A stretch of DNA of 64,000 bases from Ascarosepion bandense (GCA_037127315.1 JBBBDQ010000347.1:2779001-2843000), one strand, 5' to 3'. Positions 31,713 through 42,928 are shown, counted from the first letter of the stretch. Numbers and translations are program-made. The notes: generated by a model from the letters alone, not told the origin.

Positions 31713-32324
31713 CTATTAGGATGTTTATATGCATTTTTATTAACTTTTTAATGATCCAACAAGAGTAGCCTCTCTTGTAATTTTTTATAATATTTTCAGA
31801 GAGTTTTTGCTAGTCGAATACAGCAAGAAAAATGCATATTCGGCTTGTGGTGGTTCATAATTAGCATTTTGGTTTGAATATACTTTCCATTCAATGTATG
31901 CAATACAAAAGATATTAACTTTATTTGGATTTTGGATTTATTCTTGAAATAGTAACATTTTGAAGTGAGTTTGTAAGCAAAAACCTACGGAAATTAAGTA
32001 TTTCTGTACACTTTCCAGACAATTTTTAGAAACAAATGCTCGAAAATTGCTAAAAGCTGGGAATCTATTTTTTGGTGTCTGTACATATCAGATCAAACCC
32101 CGGCTTTCACACAGAGTTCGATGTTGATTTGCAGAAAAATTGAAAGATCGACCTGCCCTAATGTACAAGGCAACGGGATATCATTCCATTACCTTTCTCC
32201 GGATGTAATTGGAATTCAAAGACAAAAAAGATGAATTGAGCATGTGAAAAGCTGTAATCGATTGCAACCAGAAATGATATGGGATTTTAAAAATATTAAT
32301 TTACGTTATGCTATATTAACTAGA
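31713..32324. other. Spacer, nothing recognised
   Basis: No supported gene or repeat. Confidence 0.4.
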
Positions 32325-32618
32325 ATGTGCATTGTGGTACAGTGGATATCGGCATGAGAATTCCGAGAGCTGAGTTCAAATTCCAATTGATTTCGTTGCA
32401 TTAACTTACGCGCAAATACTCTTGGGAAAAGTATAAATATACGTCGCTTCTCCCTCCATTTCTGAGTGAAATAGCAGAACAGATTTGGCTCTATACCAGT
32501 CTACCGTAGAAATTAATGGCAACTTACTGCAGGAAACTACCCAGACAGTCACGTCTTTTTCGAGACATGATCACCCAAACGTGTATCACGTATGGCTTTT
32601 AACTGACAGACTATACTA
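32325..32618 (+). mobile_element. tRNA-type SINE (family A), full length with small deletions
   Basis: Head TGCATTGTGGTACAGTGGATA, B box GAGTTCAAATTCC (32372-32384), body lacking the GCCTTGGCTGGCAACC stretch, palindromic region and TTTTAACTGACAGAC tail. Confidence 0.88.
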
Positions 32619-33149
32619 ACATAATCTCATTCAATTTCCTTCCGGAAAATAATGACTTCGGTCACATTACGATTAAACCCCGGTTCTCGTGCGGCCACCG
32701 ATAATAAACAACAGCAAGCCAGTTACTGATTGGAAATGTCAGGTGCTGTTTGCTTAGATTTGCGGATGAGATAAGGGGGAATATTAACCGGGGAAAGGAA
32801 TTTTAAATCCCATAGCAGTATAACAAAATTTATAGAAAGGCTAAAAAGGACAGGGAATTGGAGTGCTATGGGCACCAATTGCATTATGGGATACGGTACA
32901 TAGAAGACGAAATAATGTTTTTCTATTTTTTTCTAAAACTACTCGTTGCCCTCTTGCACTACATTTCTATTGTATCTGTCAAGTATTTTCAACATCTGTG
33001 AGGAAATCGACCAGATGTGACTGCGATATACGAGGACAGTTGTTACATAACAGTTTACTACTCATTGTTTTGTTTAAAGGGGAATTTTTCGACTTCTTAA
33101 TATTTTATTTAGAGTCTGGAAAATTTAATAAAAAACAAAAAAAAAAGAG
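32619..33149. other. Spacer, nothing recognised
   Basis: The 132-codon frame beginning at 32863 has no recognisable domain and runs into the RTE fragment on its right. Confidence 0.35.
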
Positions 33150-33590
33150 TACTGAACTGTTATGCAATGTCTTTTCTTCTATATGGCAGCAAATGCTGGG
33201 GAAACAGATTAGAGATGAAAGACTTAAAGCAACCGATTTTGGTTCTACAGAAGGATGCTGAGAAGAAAATTGACCGAATATGTGAGCAAAGAAAAGGTTT
33301 TGGAAAGGATGGAAACTAAAATTAAACTCATACTTAACATTTGGAAAAGATATCTAAAGTTTCTGTCCCGAGGAAAGTGGACTTAGAGAATCTGATATTC
33401 ACAGGAAAAGTGAGTTAGGGGAAAACATTGCGTAGCATACTTGATAGGCTTGAGCAAGTTGATGGCAGAGCAGAGTTTCGGAGAAATAACAAGAGAAAAT
33501 ATATTAAGTGCTACAAGGGGCAGGAAGATGTGGAGGATGATGATCGCCTAGGTCCTGAAGGGACACGGCACATAAAAGAAGAATACTTTG
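33150..33590 (+). pseudogene. RTE-type LINE C-terminal fragment
   Basis: The plus strand encodes LYGSKCWGNRLEMK-like, LKQPILVLQKDAEKK-like (33215-33265), RKGFGKDGN, then the DRLEQVDGRAEFRRNNKRKYIKCYKGQEDV region and the 3' end CCTGAAGGGACACGGCACATA (33555-33575). It has many frameshifts. Confidence 0.72.
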
Positions 33591-33627
33591 CTTACCTTTT
33601 AAAAGGAACTTTCTCTATCTCAATGTA

Positions 33628-33865
33628 ACTTGAGATTTCGGTGTCGCACTTACCGTCTTCTCTCAAAAGACTTCCCGGATATCAACATTTGTGTATTTGC
33701 TTGATTTTGGTATCTACAATTTTTAATTCACTTTTTGTTATATTGATAATCATATATCCTCTATTTTTACAATTAATGGTTAGTTGTTTTTTTTCTCACT
33801 TTTCTTCACAACCTTCTGTAAAAGTTCCGCTTGTTCCCTTTCAACATCACGTTATTTGCATATTT
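33628..33865 (-). pseudogene. RTE-type LINE RT fragment, inverted
   Basis: Reverse complement of the family's mid region (GGTGTCGCACTTACCGTCTTC and AGACTTCCCGGATATCAA match 'CDTEI' and 'YLGSVL' codons; TTAATGGTTAGTTG matches the MVISK area). It is inverted relative to its neighbours on both sides. Confidence 0.6.
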
Positions 33866-34212
33866 AATCGTGGACTGAGCATGCAAGCAACGATGAGGTG
33901 ATGGAAAAAATAACAACAAAAAGGAAATTAATACTGAGCATCAGGAAGAGTCAACCGAAGTTCCTGGGATATTCAATAAGGAAGGAGAACTTGGAGAACA
34001 TGATACTAACAGGCCAGATAAAAGGAAAAAGAGACAGAGGAAGGCAGAGGATTACATATTTGCAGGGCCTGATCAGGTGGATGATGGGAACGGGGGTTGC
34101 GAGGTGTAACAGGAGCAAACATACTAAGAGCCACAAGGAATAGGTAGACATGACGAACCATGATCGCTTACGTCCTGAAGAGACAGGGCACATAGAAGAA
34201 AAAGAATGTTTA
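33866..34212 (+). pseudogene. RTE-type LINE 3' terminal fragment
   Basis: Encodes EHASNDEVMEKITTKRKLILSIRKSQPKFLGYSIRKENLENMILTGQIKGKRDRGRQRITYLQGLIRWM in one open frame (33866-34143 region), then the 3' end with GATCGCTTACGTCCTGAAGAG and GGGCACATAGAAGAA. It is one of the cleaner copies of this C-terminal block. Confidence 0.8.
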
Positions 34213-34254
34213 TAACATTTCAGAAGTATATCCAATGTTAATAACATTCCATGT

Positions 34255-34425
34255 CCTGGTTATGACGATAAACTGTATCCGGCAGCAAGGCCTCTGATTG
34301 GGAGGTTGTGAGGAGCATAGAGCCACCTCTTAATTGCAGGTGTTCTCAGGTCTACCCTGTCCCTGTGTGGTAGCACATGTTAGGGTCCTAACTATGGGTA
34401 AATAGTTAACCTCTAAAGAGGGGTC
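34255..34425. repeat. Dispersed ~165-bp repeat C, copy 1
   Basis: Matches 44425-44575 and 63545-63720, all in the same orientation: CAGCAAGGC, GATTGGGAGGTTGTGAGGAGCAT, CCACCTCTTAATTGCAGGTG, GTGGTAGCACATGTTAGGG, CTATGGGTAAATAGTTAA. No tRNA-like block or ORF that I recognise. Confidence 0.7.
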
Positions 34426-34452
34426 AAAACATTATGAAAGTATAAAAATAGA

Positions 34453-34456
<4 letters not shown>

Positions 34457-34498
<42 letters not shown>
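34457..34498. repeat. (TA)n microsatellite
   Basis: Dinucleotide run immediately upstream of a LINE fragment. Confidence 0.9.
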
Positions 34499-34499
<1 letters not shown>

Positions 34500-34500
<1 letters not shown>

Positions 34501-35131
34501 AGTCCGTGCATGGAGTACTGCTGCCATTTATGGTCAGGCGCCCCTGCCGTTCTCCTCAGTGTTCTTGACAGGCTCCAAAGGAGAGACTGTAATGTGATAG
34601 GTACTGATCTGTCGGCTCGACTGCAGCCACTTCCCCACCGTCGAAATGTGGCCTCTCTTTGTCTGTTCTATAAGTACTTTCATGGCTTCTGCACGGACGA
34701 ACTTAAGTCACTGGTGCTTCCTCAACAGGTGTTTATTCGTGCAACCAGACTGGCAACTGGGTCCCACTCATTCACAGTCAGGTTAGCCAAATGCAGACGA
34801 CAATTCTACTCCTACAGCTTCTTCTCTCGCACTTCCTGCCTGTGGAACTCGCTCCCGTATTCTTGCTTTCCTGACGGCTACAACCTCCAGAAATTTAAAT
34901 GCAAAGTAAATACTCATCTACTAACCACTGGACTCTAGTTCTCTCCCCACCCCTGCATAACCTTCCCTTTCTCTCCACCTATGTATCTGTCATCGCACCT
35001 GCTTTCTCAACTTTCTATTGTTCCTTTCTAACAATTTGTATTCCTCACTCTTTTCTAATTAATCTTTTTACAGTTATGTAGCCCCCCCGCACATCAGTGG
35101 CATTTCTGCCTTGCTCGGGGTGAAATGATTA
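34500..35131 (+). pseudogene. Jockey/CR1-type LINE C-terminus and 3' UTR, best copy
   Basis: A 142-codon open frame (34510-34938) encodes the ORF2 tail: MEYCCHLWSGAPAVLLSVLDRLQRR, DLSARLQPLPHRRNVASLCL, FYKYFHGFCTDELKSLVLPQQVF, RATRLATGSHSFTVRLAKCRRQFYSYSFFSRT and LWNSLPYSCFPDGYNLQKFK. This defines the family consensus used for the other copies. The 3' UTR follows to TGCTCGGGGTGAAATGATTAAT (35111-35133). It is 5'-truncated in the palm-to-thumb region at a (TA)n run. Confidence 0.85.
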
Positions 35132-35154
35132 ATATATATATATATATGATGTGA

Positions 35155-35560
35155 TGCCGAAAAATATTATCAAAGATGAATGAAAAACTAAAAGCAACTG
35201 AATGTGGTTCTGCAGAAGGATGCTACAAAGATCATGGATCGAGCATGTGAGCAATGATGATGTTTAGAAAGGATGGAAACGAAAGGAAATTAATACTGAG
35301 CATCAGAAAGAGACAGCTGAATATGTGATGAGGAAGGAAGGCTTGGAGAATCTGATACACGCAGCTCAGATTGAGGCAATGAGATACAGGGAAAAGCCGC
35401 GATAAGATATTTGAAGGGTCTGAGTAGATGGATGGCAGAGCGGGCTTTGGGTAAGGTAACGGGAGAAAGCCTGCTAAGAGCTACCAGAGATGAGGAGACG
35501 TGGAAGGCTCTGATCATCTACGTCCTGAAGGGACATGGCACATAGAATAAGAAGAATGTT
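35155..35560 (+). pseudogene. RTE-type LINE 3' terminal fragment
   Basis: Contains TCTGCAGAAGGATGCTACAAAGATCATGGATCGAGCATGTGAGC (WFCRRML..SWIEHVS), KGNXY.EHQKETAEYVMRKE, then EGSE*MDGRAGFG and the 3' end CGTCCTGAAGGGACATGGCACATAG (35520-35544). It has many frameshifts. Confidence 0.75.
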
Positions 35561-36832
35561 AATAAGATTGTAACTACTAAGAATAAATCCTTGTAGGATT
35601 TCTAATTCTTTCAGAATCTCCTCACAGCATAGGTGGAATAAGTTCTGTGAGATGTCATATATTTTTCATACATTATTTTCTGTTTTTGTATTTTTACCAA
35701 ATTCTATGTGTATGTAGGCCCGTTGCTCTCAGTATCTTCTGGATTATTCTATATCCTTTCCAAAAGTTACTGAATAGGGTTACGTGTTAAGTGTAACAAA
35801 AGAAAAAATGATTTACTAAAACTCATAGTTAAAATTCATACAAATATTTAATTTATTATAAACACAAAATGTGATATACAAAATTTACAATTTTTGCATT
35901 CAAAAGAGAAATGTAGAGTTACTGAATGGTGAAGTGTTACGAATGGGAAGCAAGGGTCAGTATATTTACCTAGTTAAGTTAGTGAAGTAGTTTAAGTGCT
36001 ACAATTTTTTTGGAAATCCTTCAATGTGTATATAAAGAATAATTTTCATTTTGGTCATGAAAAGATCAGAAAATCTATTTAGCTTTTTAGTTCCATGAGG
36101 TTCTCTTTCAGATTTTAGTTGGTCGGCAACTTTTCTTAGAGATTCTTTCCGCTGTATGCACAGATCCACTAATCGAACCGGAGTTGACAATGTCAGAAAA
36201 TTCTGTTAACAACTGACTACTCTCTTCCAAAAATCTATTTTTATAGGGGCTAACCCCTAACTTGCATATTCTAGAATCTTTTCGAATTCTCTCGATTTCA
36301 CTCGAACATTATACAATCTTCAAAAATTCCTAATATCTCAATTTAACAACTACTTCATGAATAAAAACATTTTGTAATAATACGTTGGACTCAATAGAAT
36401 CTTTTTCTATATCTTTTATACATTATTAATATTATTTTTTTTTATAAATGCATCCTCGTAACAGTAGTTCTAACCTTTCTTTGTGACGTACTTTTAAATA
36501 ATCGTTGAAACTTAGGCTGACATTCTTTTGCATTTGAATTGTACCTTTTGGTATCATTCAGATCTTAAATTTCCCTATGTTAATATGTTGACTTTCTTAT
36601 AATACTGATTTTTGTCAAGTAATTTAATGACATTCACCTCTATCTTCTCGTTTTTAGCACAAAACATTTAAAACTACTTAAGGACTTCAAATATGCCAGT
36701 ATATGGATTGGTTTTGCCAAATTAAATATAGGGATAAAGAAATAGGCTACACTTGGGGGTCATTTCGTCCAGCATTGCAAATTGCGCCAAAATGAAATAT
36801 TAACCAAAAAACATGAGTCATTTTCTTAAATA
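35561..36832. other. AT-rich spacer, nothing recognised
   Basis: No transposon match, RNA gene or plausible protein was seen. Confidence 0.45.
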
Positions 36833-36985
36833 CACCCTTCAGCAAATTAATTGAAACAAGACGAATAATGTAGTTCTGTGATTTTTCACACTATACCTGA
36901 TAACATATACGTCGACGCTTGGCATTGTTTGTTTTTTCTTTTCTGACTGCATTTTCTTGCGTTTTGGACTGACATAGATAAATAT
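36833..36985 (-). mobile_element. Tc1-like transposon end fragment
   Basis: It begins with the TIR ACACCCTTCAGCAAATTAATT (36832-36852) and continues like the longer copy at 37676-38203: CTGATAACATATACG, GCATTTTCTTGCGTTTTGGAC (the SPKRK codons in reverse). It is cut off by (GATA)n at 37000-37049. Confidence 0.7.
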
Positions 36986-37009
36986 GAGAAAACTGAGATA
37001 AATAGATAG

Positions 37010-37040
<31 letters not shown>

Positions 37041-37049
37041 GATAGATAG

Positions 37050-37629
37050 TGTTATGTCGCCAAGTATAAATGAATAACTCAACAACAGAATCAGAATATA
37101 AGTTGTATTCCGCGGAAAGACGGTTAGCATGTACAGAAGTGATAAGTAATATTTACAATAGAAAAATACAAGAGTCCAATCCGTCGTAAGACGTGTGTAT
37201 ACGTGATTACTTCCGGTACGCTACCGGAAGTGTGACTAACTCTTCACTGACTCGCACTGACTCTTCAGTAACTCATTAGAGACTCTCAAGTGACTCTCTA
37301 TGACTCATTATTTAGTCGTCCCTCCCAGTAAGGGCAACATATGACACATGGTCAGTTTATATCTGGGATTTCCGGGCTATATGGCCCGGCCAAAAAATGT
37401 CTGTCTATTTTTGCCCAGTCGTGCTTCTACCCTTCGGCGGAACCACGATTGGGTTATTGCTCTCTGCTCGGAAGCAGAGAGCGCCCTCTACCCGAAGGCA
37501 GAGTGCTGACAGTGTCGTAAAGTCGTCAGTCTAGTGACTCTGTACGACTTCCTTGTAGAGAATCCACCATTGCTATATATAGCAATGGGAACAGTCTATT
37601 TGTAGTCAAATAGGAGCGGCGCCCTAACA
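37050..37629. mobile_element. Probable solo LTR (580 bp)
   Basis: The segment starts TGTTATGTCGCC and ends GGCGCCCTAACA, with short inverted termini TGTTA/TAACA. It sits inside a (GATA)n array: GATAG precedes it and GACAG follows, compatible with a 5-bp target duplication with one change. Inside are three strong hairpins: 10-bp arms at 37209-37218/37222-37231 and 37459-37468/37473-37482, and a 22-bp perfect palindrome at 37567-37588 with a TATA-like core. It is richer in GC than its surroundings. No internal retroelement sequence adjoins, hence solo LTR. A hairpin-rich MITE is the alternative. Confidence 0.55.
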
Positions 37630-37632
37630 GAC

Positions 37633-37672
<40 letters not shown>
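37633..37672. repeat. (GATA)n microsatellite, right part
   Basis: Continuation of the GATA array that also occupies 37000-37049, now split by the 580-bp insertion. Confidence 0.9.
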
Positions 37673-37673
<1 letters not shown>

Positions 37674-37675
37674 TA

Positions 37676-38203
37676 AACTCTTGTGCAAATTAATTGAAAC
37701 AAAACGAATTATATCTTAAGATCTCTCACACTTTCCCTGATCACGTATACGTAGTCTGTTCGCGTTGTTTTTCATTGCAGACCGCATTTTCTTTTACGTT
37801 TTGGACTGATGTATCCAGTTTGTTTCCTCGCCATGATGACCCGACTGACATTTGGAAGGCTCACACCAACAATATCCGCGATCTCTTTGTAATACCTGCC
37901 AGTGCGTTGGTGTAACAACCAACACAGACAATGGCCGTAGATAATTAATCGACAGTCGAAGCAATAGTGTCTTGGCGTGATAAAAATCTGATGCAATCAC
38001 GGATGACACAATGTTTTGAAGGCCAAACAAATTTCATCATTCACCCCGAAAATAGATACATATTACTGCACACCACTGCAAATAACCTATTATGATAAAA
38101 CAAATTCAATTACACCCTCTCACTCAAGTGGGTCTAAAACTGACTGCATGTTGAAAGAAATGTAACTAAAGCCGTTGTTTCAATTAATTTGCAAAGGGTG
38201 TCA
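37676..38203 (-). pseudogene. Tc1-like transposon, deleted, transposase N-terminus only
   Basis: It is flanked by inverted termini (CTCTTGTGCAAATTAATTG at 37679-37697 and the complement of ACACCCTTTGCAAATTAATTG near 38177-38198). A minus-strand frame (37772-37996) encodes WLLHQRTGRYYKEIADIVGVSLPNVSRVI and KQTGYISPKRKRKCG, the PRD-type helix-turn-helix of Tc1 transposases that binds the TIR. The catalytic DDE/D domain is absent: beyond the HTH the internal sequence jumps to the distal end. It can only be a non-autonomous relic. Confidence 0.78.
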
Positions 38204-38755
38204 CTTCGGATCATGATTGTTATATGAATGTCATGCTTGGGGTCATACATAATATAATATAAACTGTCAGCTGTATACAATCACTTTCTCAAATAATTAA
38301 TTAAAATTGCTTTGAGTGAATGAATCCTAAGCCTGAGACATTTTGTACGCTTACTTGGAGTAATGTCTATCACAGACAGTCGAAACAACAGTGTCAGGGT
38401 GTAATAAAAATCTGATGCAATCATACATGGTGCAATATTTTTCAAAGCCAAAACAAATTTCACCATACTATACGAAAACAAATTGATATTATTGCACACC
38501 ACTGCAAATTACTTAATCTGATAAAAAATAAAATTAATTACACCCTCTCGCTCAAGTGGGTCTAAAACTGACTGCATGTTGAAAGAAAGGCAACTAAAGC
38601 TGTTGTTTCAATTAATTTGCACAAGGGTGTCACTTCGGATCATGATTGTTATAAGAATGTCATACTTGGAGTCATACATAATATAATATAAACTGCCAGC
38701 TGTATACAATAACGTTCTCAAATAATTAATTAAATCACTTTGAATGAATGAATCC
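37950..38755. repeat. ~427-bp tandem duplication of the Tc1 distal part
   Basis: 37950-38330 and 38377-38755 are direct repeats (GACAGTCGAAGCAATAGTGTC / GACAGTCGAAACAACAGTGTC; CTTCGGATCATGATTGTTAT in both at 38207 and 38634). Each unit covers one Tc1 terminus plus about 130 bp of flank, so the duplication happened after insertion. Confidence 0.8.
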
Positions 38756-38882
38756 TAAGATGGGTATTCAGCTTCGAACAACGTAGATTGGCGCTATAAA
38801 AAACCAATCATTTTGTAGTGACTTCAACATTAGGAAAAGCTATAATATATAGCACATGTAAGTCAATTTCAAAATAATGCTA

Positions 38883-39570
38883 TTGGGTTGTCCCAAAAGT
38901 TCGTAAACACTTGCAAAAAACTGAAATTTTACTCGCCAAGTAATCTAAGGTTGCCAGAAAACACTTGCACAAAATTGAAATTTTACTCGCAAAAACAACA
39001 AAAATTATTGCTCAAAATAAAGACCGTCATTTTCGAAGCTTTCGGATCTGGTCAAAGTACCATTCAGCCGGCTTCGAATCAAAGAATTCTTGACATGCTT
39101 TCTCGACTTTATCAAACGAGTCGAATCGGCGGCCCTTTAGAAAGTGTTGCATTGAGCGGAAAAGTCCGTAATCTGATAGAGTACAGCCAGGACTGTAGGC
39201 TGGATGTGGCAGAACCTCAACGCCATTCAGCTCTTCAAACTTGTCTTTGGTCTTCCTGGTGGTGTGTGGCTTGGCATTGTGGCGCGCTTTCGGTTGATCA
39301 GAGCCGGGTACTTTTGCTTCAACTTTTCATAGACCCACTCTAGTTGCTGACAGTAAAGTTTGGAACTGATGGTACGACCATTCGGAACCAACTCAAAATG
39401 CACGAGTCTTTCAAAGTTCCATCAAACGCACAACATGATTTTCCTGCCGAATCGATCTTGTTTTGAAACCGAAAGTAACACTTGCCCTTTCTGAGCCCAT
39501 CGCTTGCCCGATTGTGCTGGACCAGATAGACCCATTTTGCAAGTGTTTACGAACTTTTGGGACAACCTAA
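38883..39570 (-). pseudogene. mariner transposon, internally deleted (688 bp)
   Basis: Terminal inverted repeats of about 36 bp (starting TTGGGTTGTCCCAAAAGTT on the left and TTAGGTTGTCCCAAAAGTT on the right in reverse complement) are flanked by TA (38881-38882 and 39571-39572), the mariner target duplication. The minus strand has transposase remnants: FERLVHFELVPNGRTISSKLYCQQLEWVYEKLKQKYPALINRKRAT, then in other frames HPAYSPGC..SDYGLF and MQHFLKGRRFDSFDKVEKACQEFFDSKPAEWYFDQIRK. The HDNARPH catalytic block is damaged and the N-terminal DNA-binding part is deleted (an intact element is about 1.3 kb). A ~53-bp duplication lies near the left TIR (38908-38993). Confidence 0.9.
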
Positions 39571-39574
39571 TATG

Positions 39575-40179
39575 ATCTTGAAAGGTGAAGACGATTCAGA
39601 CTCTTAAAATAAATTTAAGAAGATAACCCTCAGTCAAGACTGGAAAGATATTTACCTGATTCCGGATAGGGATTATCGTCTCTTAGTTGCGTCTCTGTCT
39701 TAGGGCGGAGTGCATCTTGGTTGAGCTTCTGTCCGAGGACAGATACACAGCTGAGGAAAATAAAAAGTACTTAGAGAGTTACCCGGTCTCGGAGAACAGA
39801 TGTCTATGGTTGCACCACCCTACTGCACTAAATTGTGGTGGGGGGATCAGTGGTCGACACCGAGACTAGTGCAACTTACTTTTGCTGAGACTGCGTAATA
39901 TTTGGCTCTGGTCCCAGTGTACATGCTCGGGTTCCTCGCATTAAACCCAACCTTGTGTTACATCACGCTTCAGTAGGGAGACGAAGGAAATAAAGTATAG
40001 GAAAGAGGAAGATCAGTTACTGAACTCGAAAGACTTATTGTCCTGAAAGATTGTTGCAAGAGAAATATTTTTATAAGTCTCAACCCACAACATCACTGAC
40101 TGTTTTGTCATTCAATGACGTAATTAAGGAAACGTCTGTCATTACCGTTACTATTAATATTTGACGTATACGTTTATGA
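39575..40179. other. Spacer, nothing recognised
   Basis: No supported gene. The 60-codon frame at 39687 has no recognisable domain. Confidence 0.35.
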
Positions 40180-40470
40180 CTCGCGTTGTGGTGTAGTGGA
40201 TATCGGCTCGGAAGAAGAAATCGGGGAGCCGAGTTTGAATTCCAGTTGAAGTCCTTGCATTCATTTAAATGTATTAATTTGTCTCTTCCTACCGGTTATG
40301 GGTTAAATAACAGGACAGATTGGGTTCTATAGCCTTTGCTGGCAACCAGTCTACCGCTGAAAGTAATGGCAACCTACTGCGGGATAATCTTCTGCCCAGT
40401 CATTCATGTATCTTTCGAGACATGATCGCCCATATGTGTATCATGTATGGCATTCAACTGATTGACTGAC
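40180..40470 (+). mobile_element. tRNA-type SINE (family A), full length
   Basis: Head GCGTTGTGGTGTAGTGGATATCGGC (40182-40206), B box GAGTTTGAATTCC (40231-40243), body with a small deletion of the TACGCGCAAATACC part, palindromic CATGTATCTTTCGAGACATG and CATTCAACTGATTGACTGAC tail. Confidence 0.92.
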
Positions 40471-41285
40471 TTCACTTTGAACTTTACAACTATTTTTTGC
40501 TTTTCATTCAGATATTTGAATTAAAAGAAAATAGAATCTTCAGCAGCATAAGAATCCCTATTAGTCCCATGATCGATTATCGTCTTAATAGTTCTGCACA
40601 GCTCAATATCTTACAAGTTCATTCAATATACCTGGACTCAAAAACGGAGAGAGATAAATACATGCGTAACGTGTCTTGTGTCCACCTTGGTTATGGATAC
40701 GTGGCCTCTGATTCCATATGGGGATCTCAGCGTCCTAGCAATTAATTCCAGCTCAGTGATGCTAACTCATCAACTTACTCGCTGTTACGCATTTTGTTTT
40801 TAATTCTGCTAAGTTTCTAGTGGGGTAACAGGCTTCGTCTCCGATGACCCCACTATACGGTAGGTAGCAATAAGTTAGATGGTATCAATAGCATGCATCC
40901 GTGACATTATTAAAATAATAAAGAGAAGCAAATTATAAACTAGAGGTATTGAAATCAAACAGATGCAAGAAATTAGATATGTTACATACGTACCTAAGAA
41001 CATTAATAGGAATTTTCCAATCCTCATAAAAAGATTCGACACCAGGTTGATATTGCTGTCAAGCAGTTCACTACTAGCAGTAGTTATCGACTCTCCGTAG
41101 CTGGCGAGTATTGTATTATATTTTCTTGATGTTATAAAGATTACTACTTCCTTTTCCTACCTTAGTTTTGGGTATTCCTCATTCAGTAAACTTTTTAGGT
41201 TACAACCATATCTGAGAAACGTATTAACAGAGAACAGAAAATAGGACAAGGAAATCTGAAGACGAATTGTGTTAACGAAAAGTTT
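40471..41285. other. Spacer, nothing recognised
   Basis: The 82-codon frame at 40497-40745 has no recognisable motif. Confidence 0.35.
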
Positions 41286-41540
41286 CATTAGAAACAGCGA
41301 AAAGAGAACCGAACTGTCGTGTAGTATCCATCCTGCTAAACAATTGAATCAATATGAAATAAAGGGAGAACATGGACAAAAAAATGTGAGCATTGGTGAA
41401 GCTCTACGGACAAAGGCAACAAAAACAATATTTGTATTTAAAATTAGGAAGAAGAAGTTAATGTTTCTAGATTGCATAATAAGGGAAAAGTGTTTGGAAA
41501 ATTTGATATTCACATTTGAGATTTAATTTCTGATAGACAG
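41286..41540 (+). pseudogene. RTE-type LINE fragment
   Basis: The frame 41269-41526 ends with TKTIFVFKIRKKKLMFLDCIIREKCLENLIFTFEI, a decayed form of the KRKLILSIRKRQLKFLGHVMRKEGLENLILTGQI block. Confidence 0.65.
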
Positions 41541-41582
41541 AAGACAACAATGCGCAACCTGGCGGGCTTGAGTAATTTTTTG

Positions 41583-42235
41583 AATAAACATTTCACTCCA
41601 AGCAAGTTAGAACTGCAACTGATGCTCAGGGTGTTTTATAAGAGGTGAGTGATGAGAAACAGTGACAAGTTACAGGTGTTTCAGAGAATGAGTAAGAAAA
41701 GAATAAGAATACAGGTGTGAAGATTGCTGCATGATGGTGAAGTAGAAAGGAAGAATATGATTCAAGGGTTGTCAGCAAAAGAATGTGAGACAAGGAGATA
41801 AGAGATAGCAACTGAAATTGCATTTAAATTCTTGGAGTTTATAGCTGTCAGGGAAGCAAGTACACGGAAGGGAATTCCACTGCCGGGAAGTGCGAGCAAA
41901 GTAGCTGTGGAGTAAGGTTGCGGTTACATTAAATTTGTTATATTGTAAATGGGTGGGACCTAGCCGCTAGTCAAGTAGATCGACTAAATTCATCCAGAGG
42001 AGGTACCATGGAGCTAATCTCATCGGAGGAAAAGCCGTGATAGTATTTGTAGAAGAGACAGACAGAAACCACATTACGTCGGTGAAAAAAAAAAAAGACT
42101 GAATTTGAGCTACCAGGTCGGGATCAGTTACATTGCAAATTCTTCTTTGGATTTTCTTAAGAAGCCCGAAAAACATAGCAAGAGCACCTGACCAGATGTG
42201 ACAGCAGTATCCATGACGGAGCAGTGTTTGGGATT
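41583..42235 (-). pseudogene. Jockey/CR1-type LINE C-terminus and 3' UTR
   Basis: In reverse complement: the 3' signature (CACTCCAAGCAAGTTAGAAC at 41589-41608), the GNSLPY.CFPDSYKLQEFKCN-like region near 41820-41890, FYKYYHGFSSDEI near 42020-42055, and LLKKIQRRICNVTDPDLVAQIQS (42105-42175). Several shifts; a poly(A) run at 42088 interrupts the HRR codons. Confidence 0.75.
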
Positions 42236-42239
42236 GATG

Positions 42240-42340
42240 GCATAAACTTGAAAGTTACTAAAAGGTGTAAGGGACAAGAAAATAGTGGAGAGCCATGATT
42301 GTCAATGTCCTGAATGAATACGGCACATAGAAGGAGAATA
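42240..42340 (+). pseudogene. RTE-type LINE 3' tip
   Basis: Only the last part of the family remains: GGTGTAAGGGACAAGAAAATAG, CCATGATTGTCAATGTCCTGAATG and ACGGCACATAGAAGGAGAA. Confidence 0.65.
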
Positions 42341-42346
42341 AAATAA

Positions 42347-42455
42347 TCAGTCAGTTAAGTACCATACGTGATGCACGCTTGGGAGATCATGAATCGAAAG
42401 AGACATGACTGACTAAGCGGGGGATTTTCTTGCAGTAGGTTGTCCTTACTTTCTA
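42347..42455 (-). mobile_element. tRNA-type SINE (family A), 3' part
   Basis: Tail and palindromic region in reverse complement (CAGTCAGTTAAGTACCATAC ... AAAGAGACATGACTGACT ... CAGTAGGTTGTCCTTACTTTC). Head missing. Confidence 0.82.
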
Positions 42456-42874
42456 TTTGAAGATGGCTCATGTGAACCAAAAGATTAGAACCAGCATAAT
42501 AAAAAAAAGATTCTAATGTTAGACATTTTTTTCTTTATTTTATTCACAAAAGACCATGTTTAGAACGGCTCATGATTAAATATAACAGACATTCATTGTC
42601 TCTTATATTTAACAATATGTTTAGAATACATTTTTCACTTCTGCTATATAAGCGTGACTCTCCAGAAATGAATTGAGTTCTTTCGGAGATTAGCGGGTGC
42701 ATACACTGCTTATATACAACTCGTTAAAATTTTCCTTCCTTGGTTCCATGCGTCTATGGCTTAAGGAGTAGCGACTCCGACTGACATCAAATCGATTGAG
42801 TTTCGATCCCAGCCAGAAGCAAGTGGATGTATCTAGCTGTGATACAGTGAAACAGGCTTGTATGTTGATGACTA

Positions 42875-42879
<5 letters not shown>

Positions 42880-42922
<43 letters not shown>

Positions 42923-42928
42923 TCATGT

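Noticed and set aside
32863..33261. 132-codon plus-strand frame as a host gene
   Set aside because: No recognisable domain, a lysine run from poly(A), and the 3' part is RTE LINE sequence in a wrong frame.
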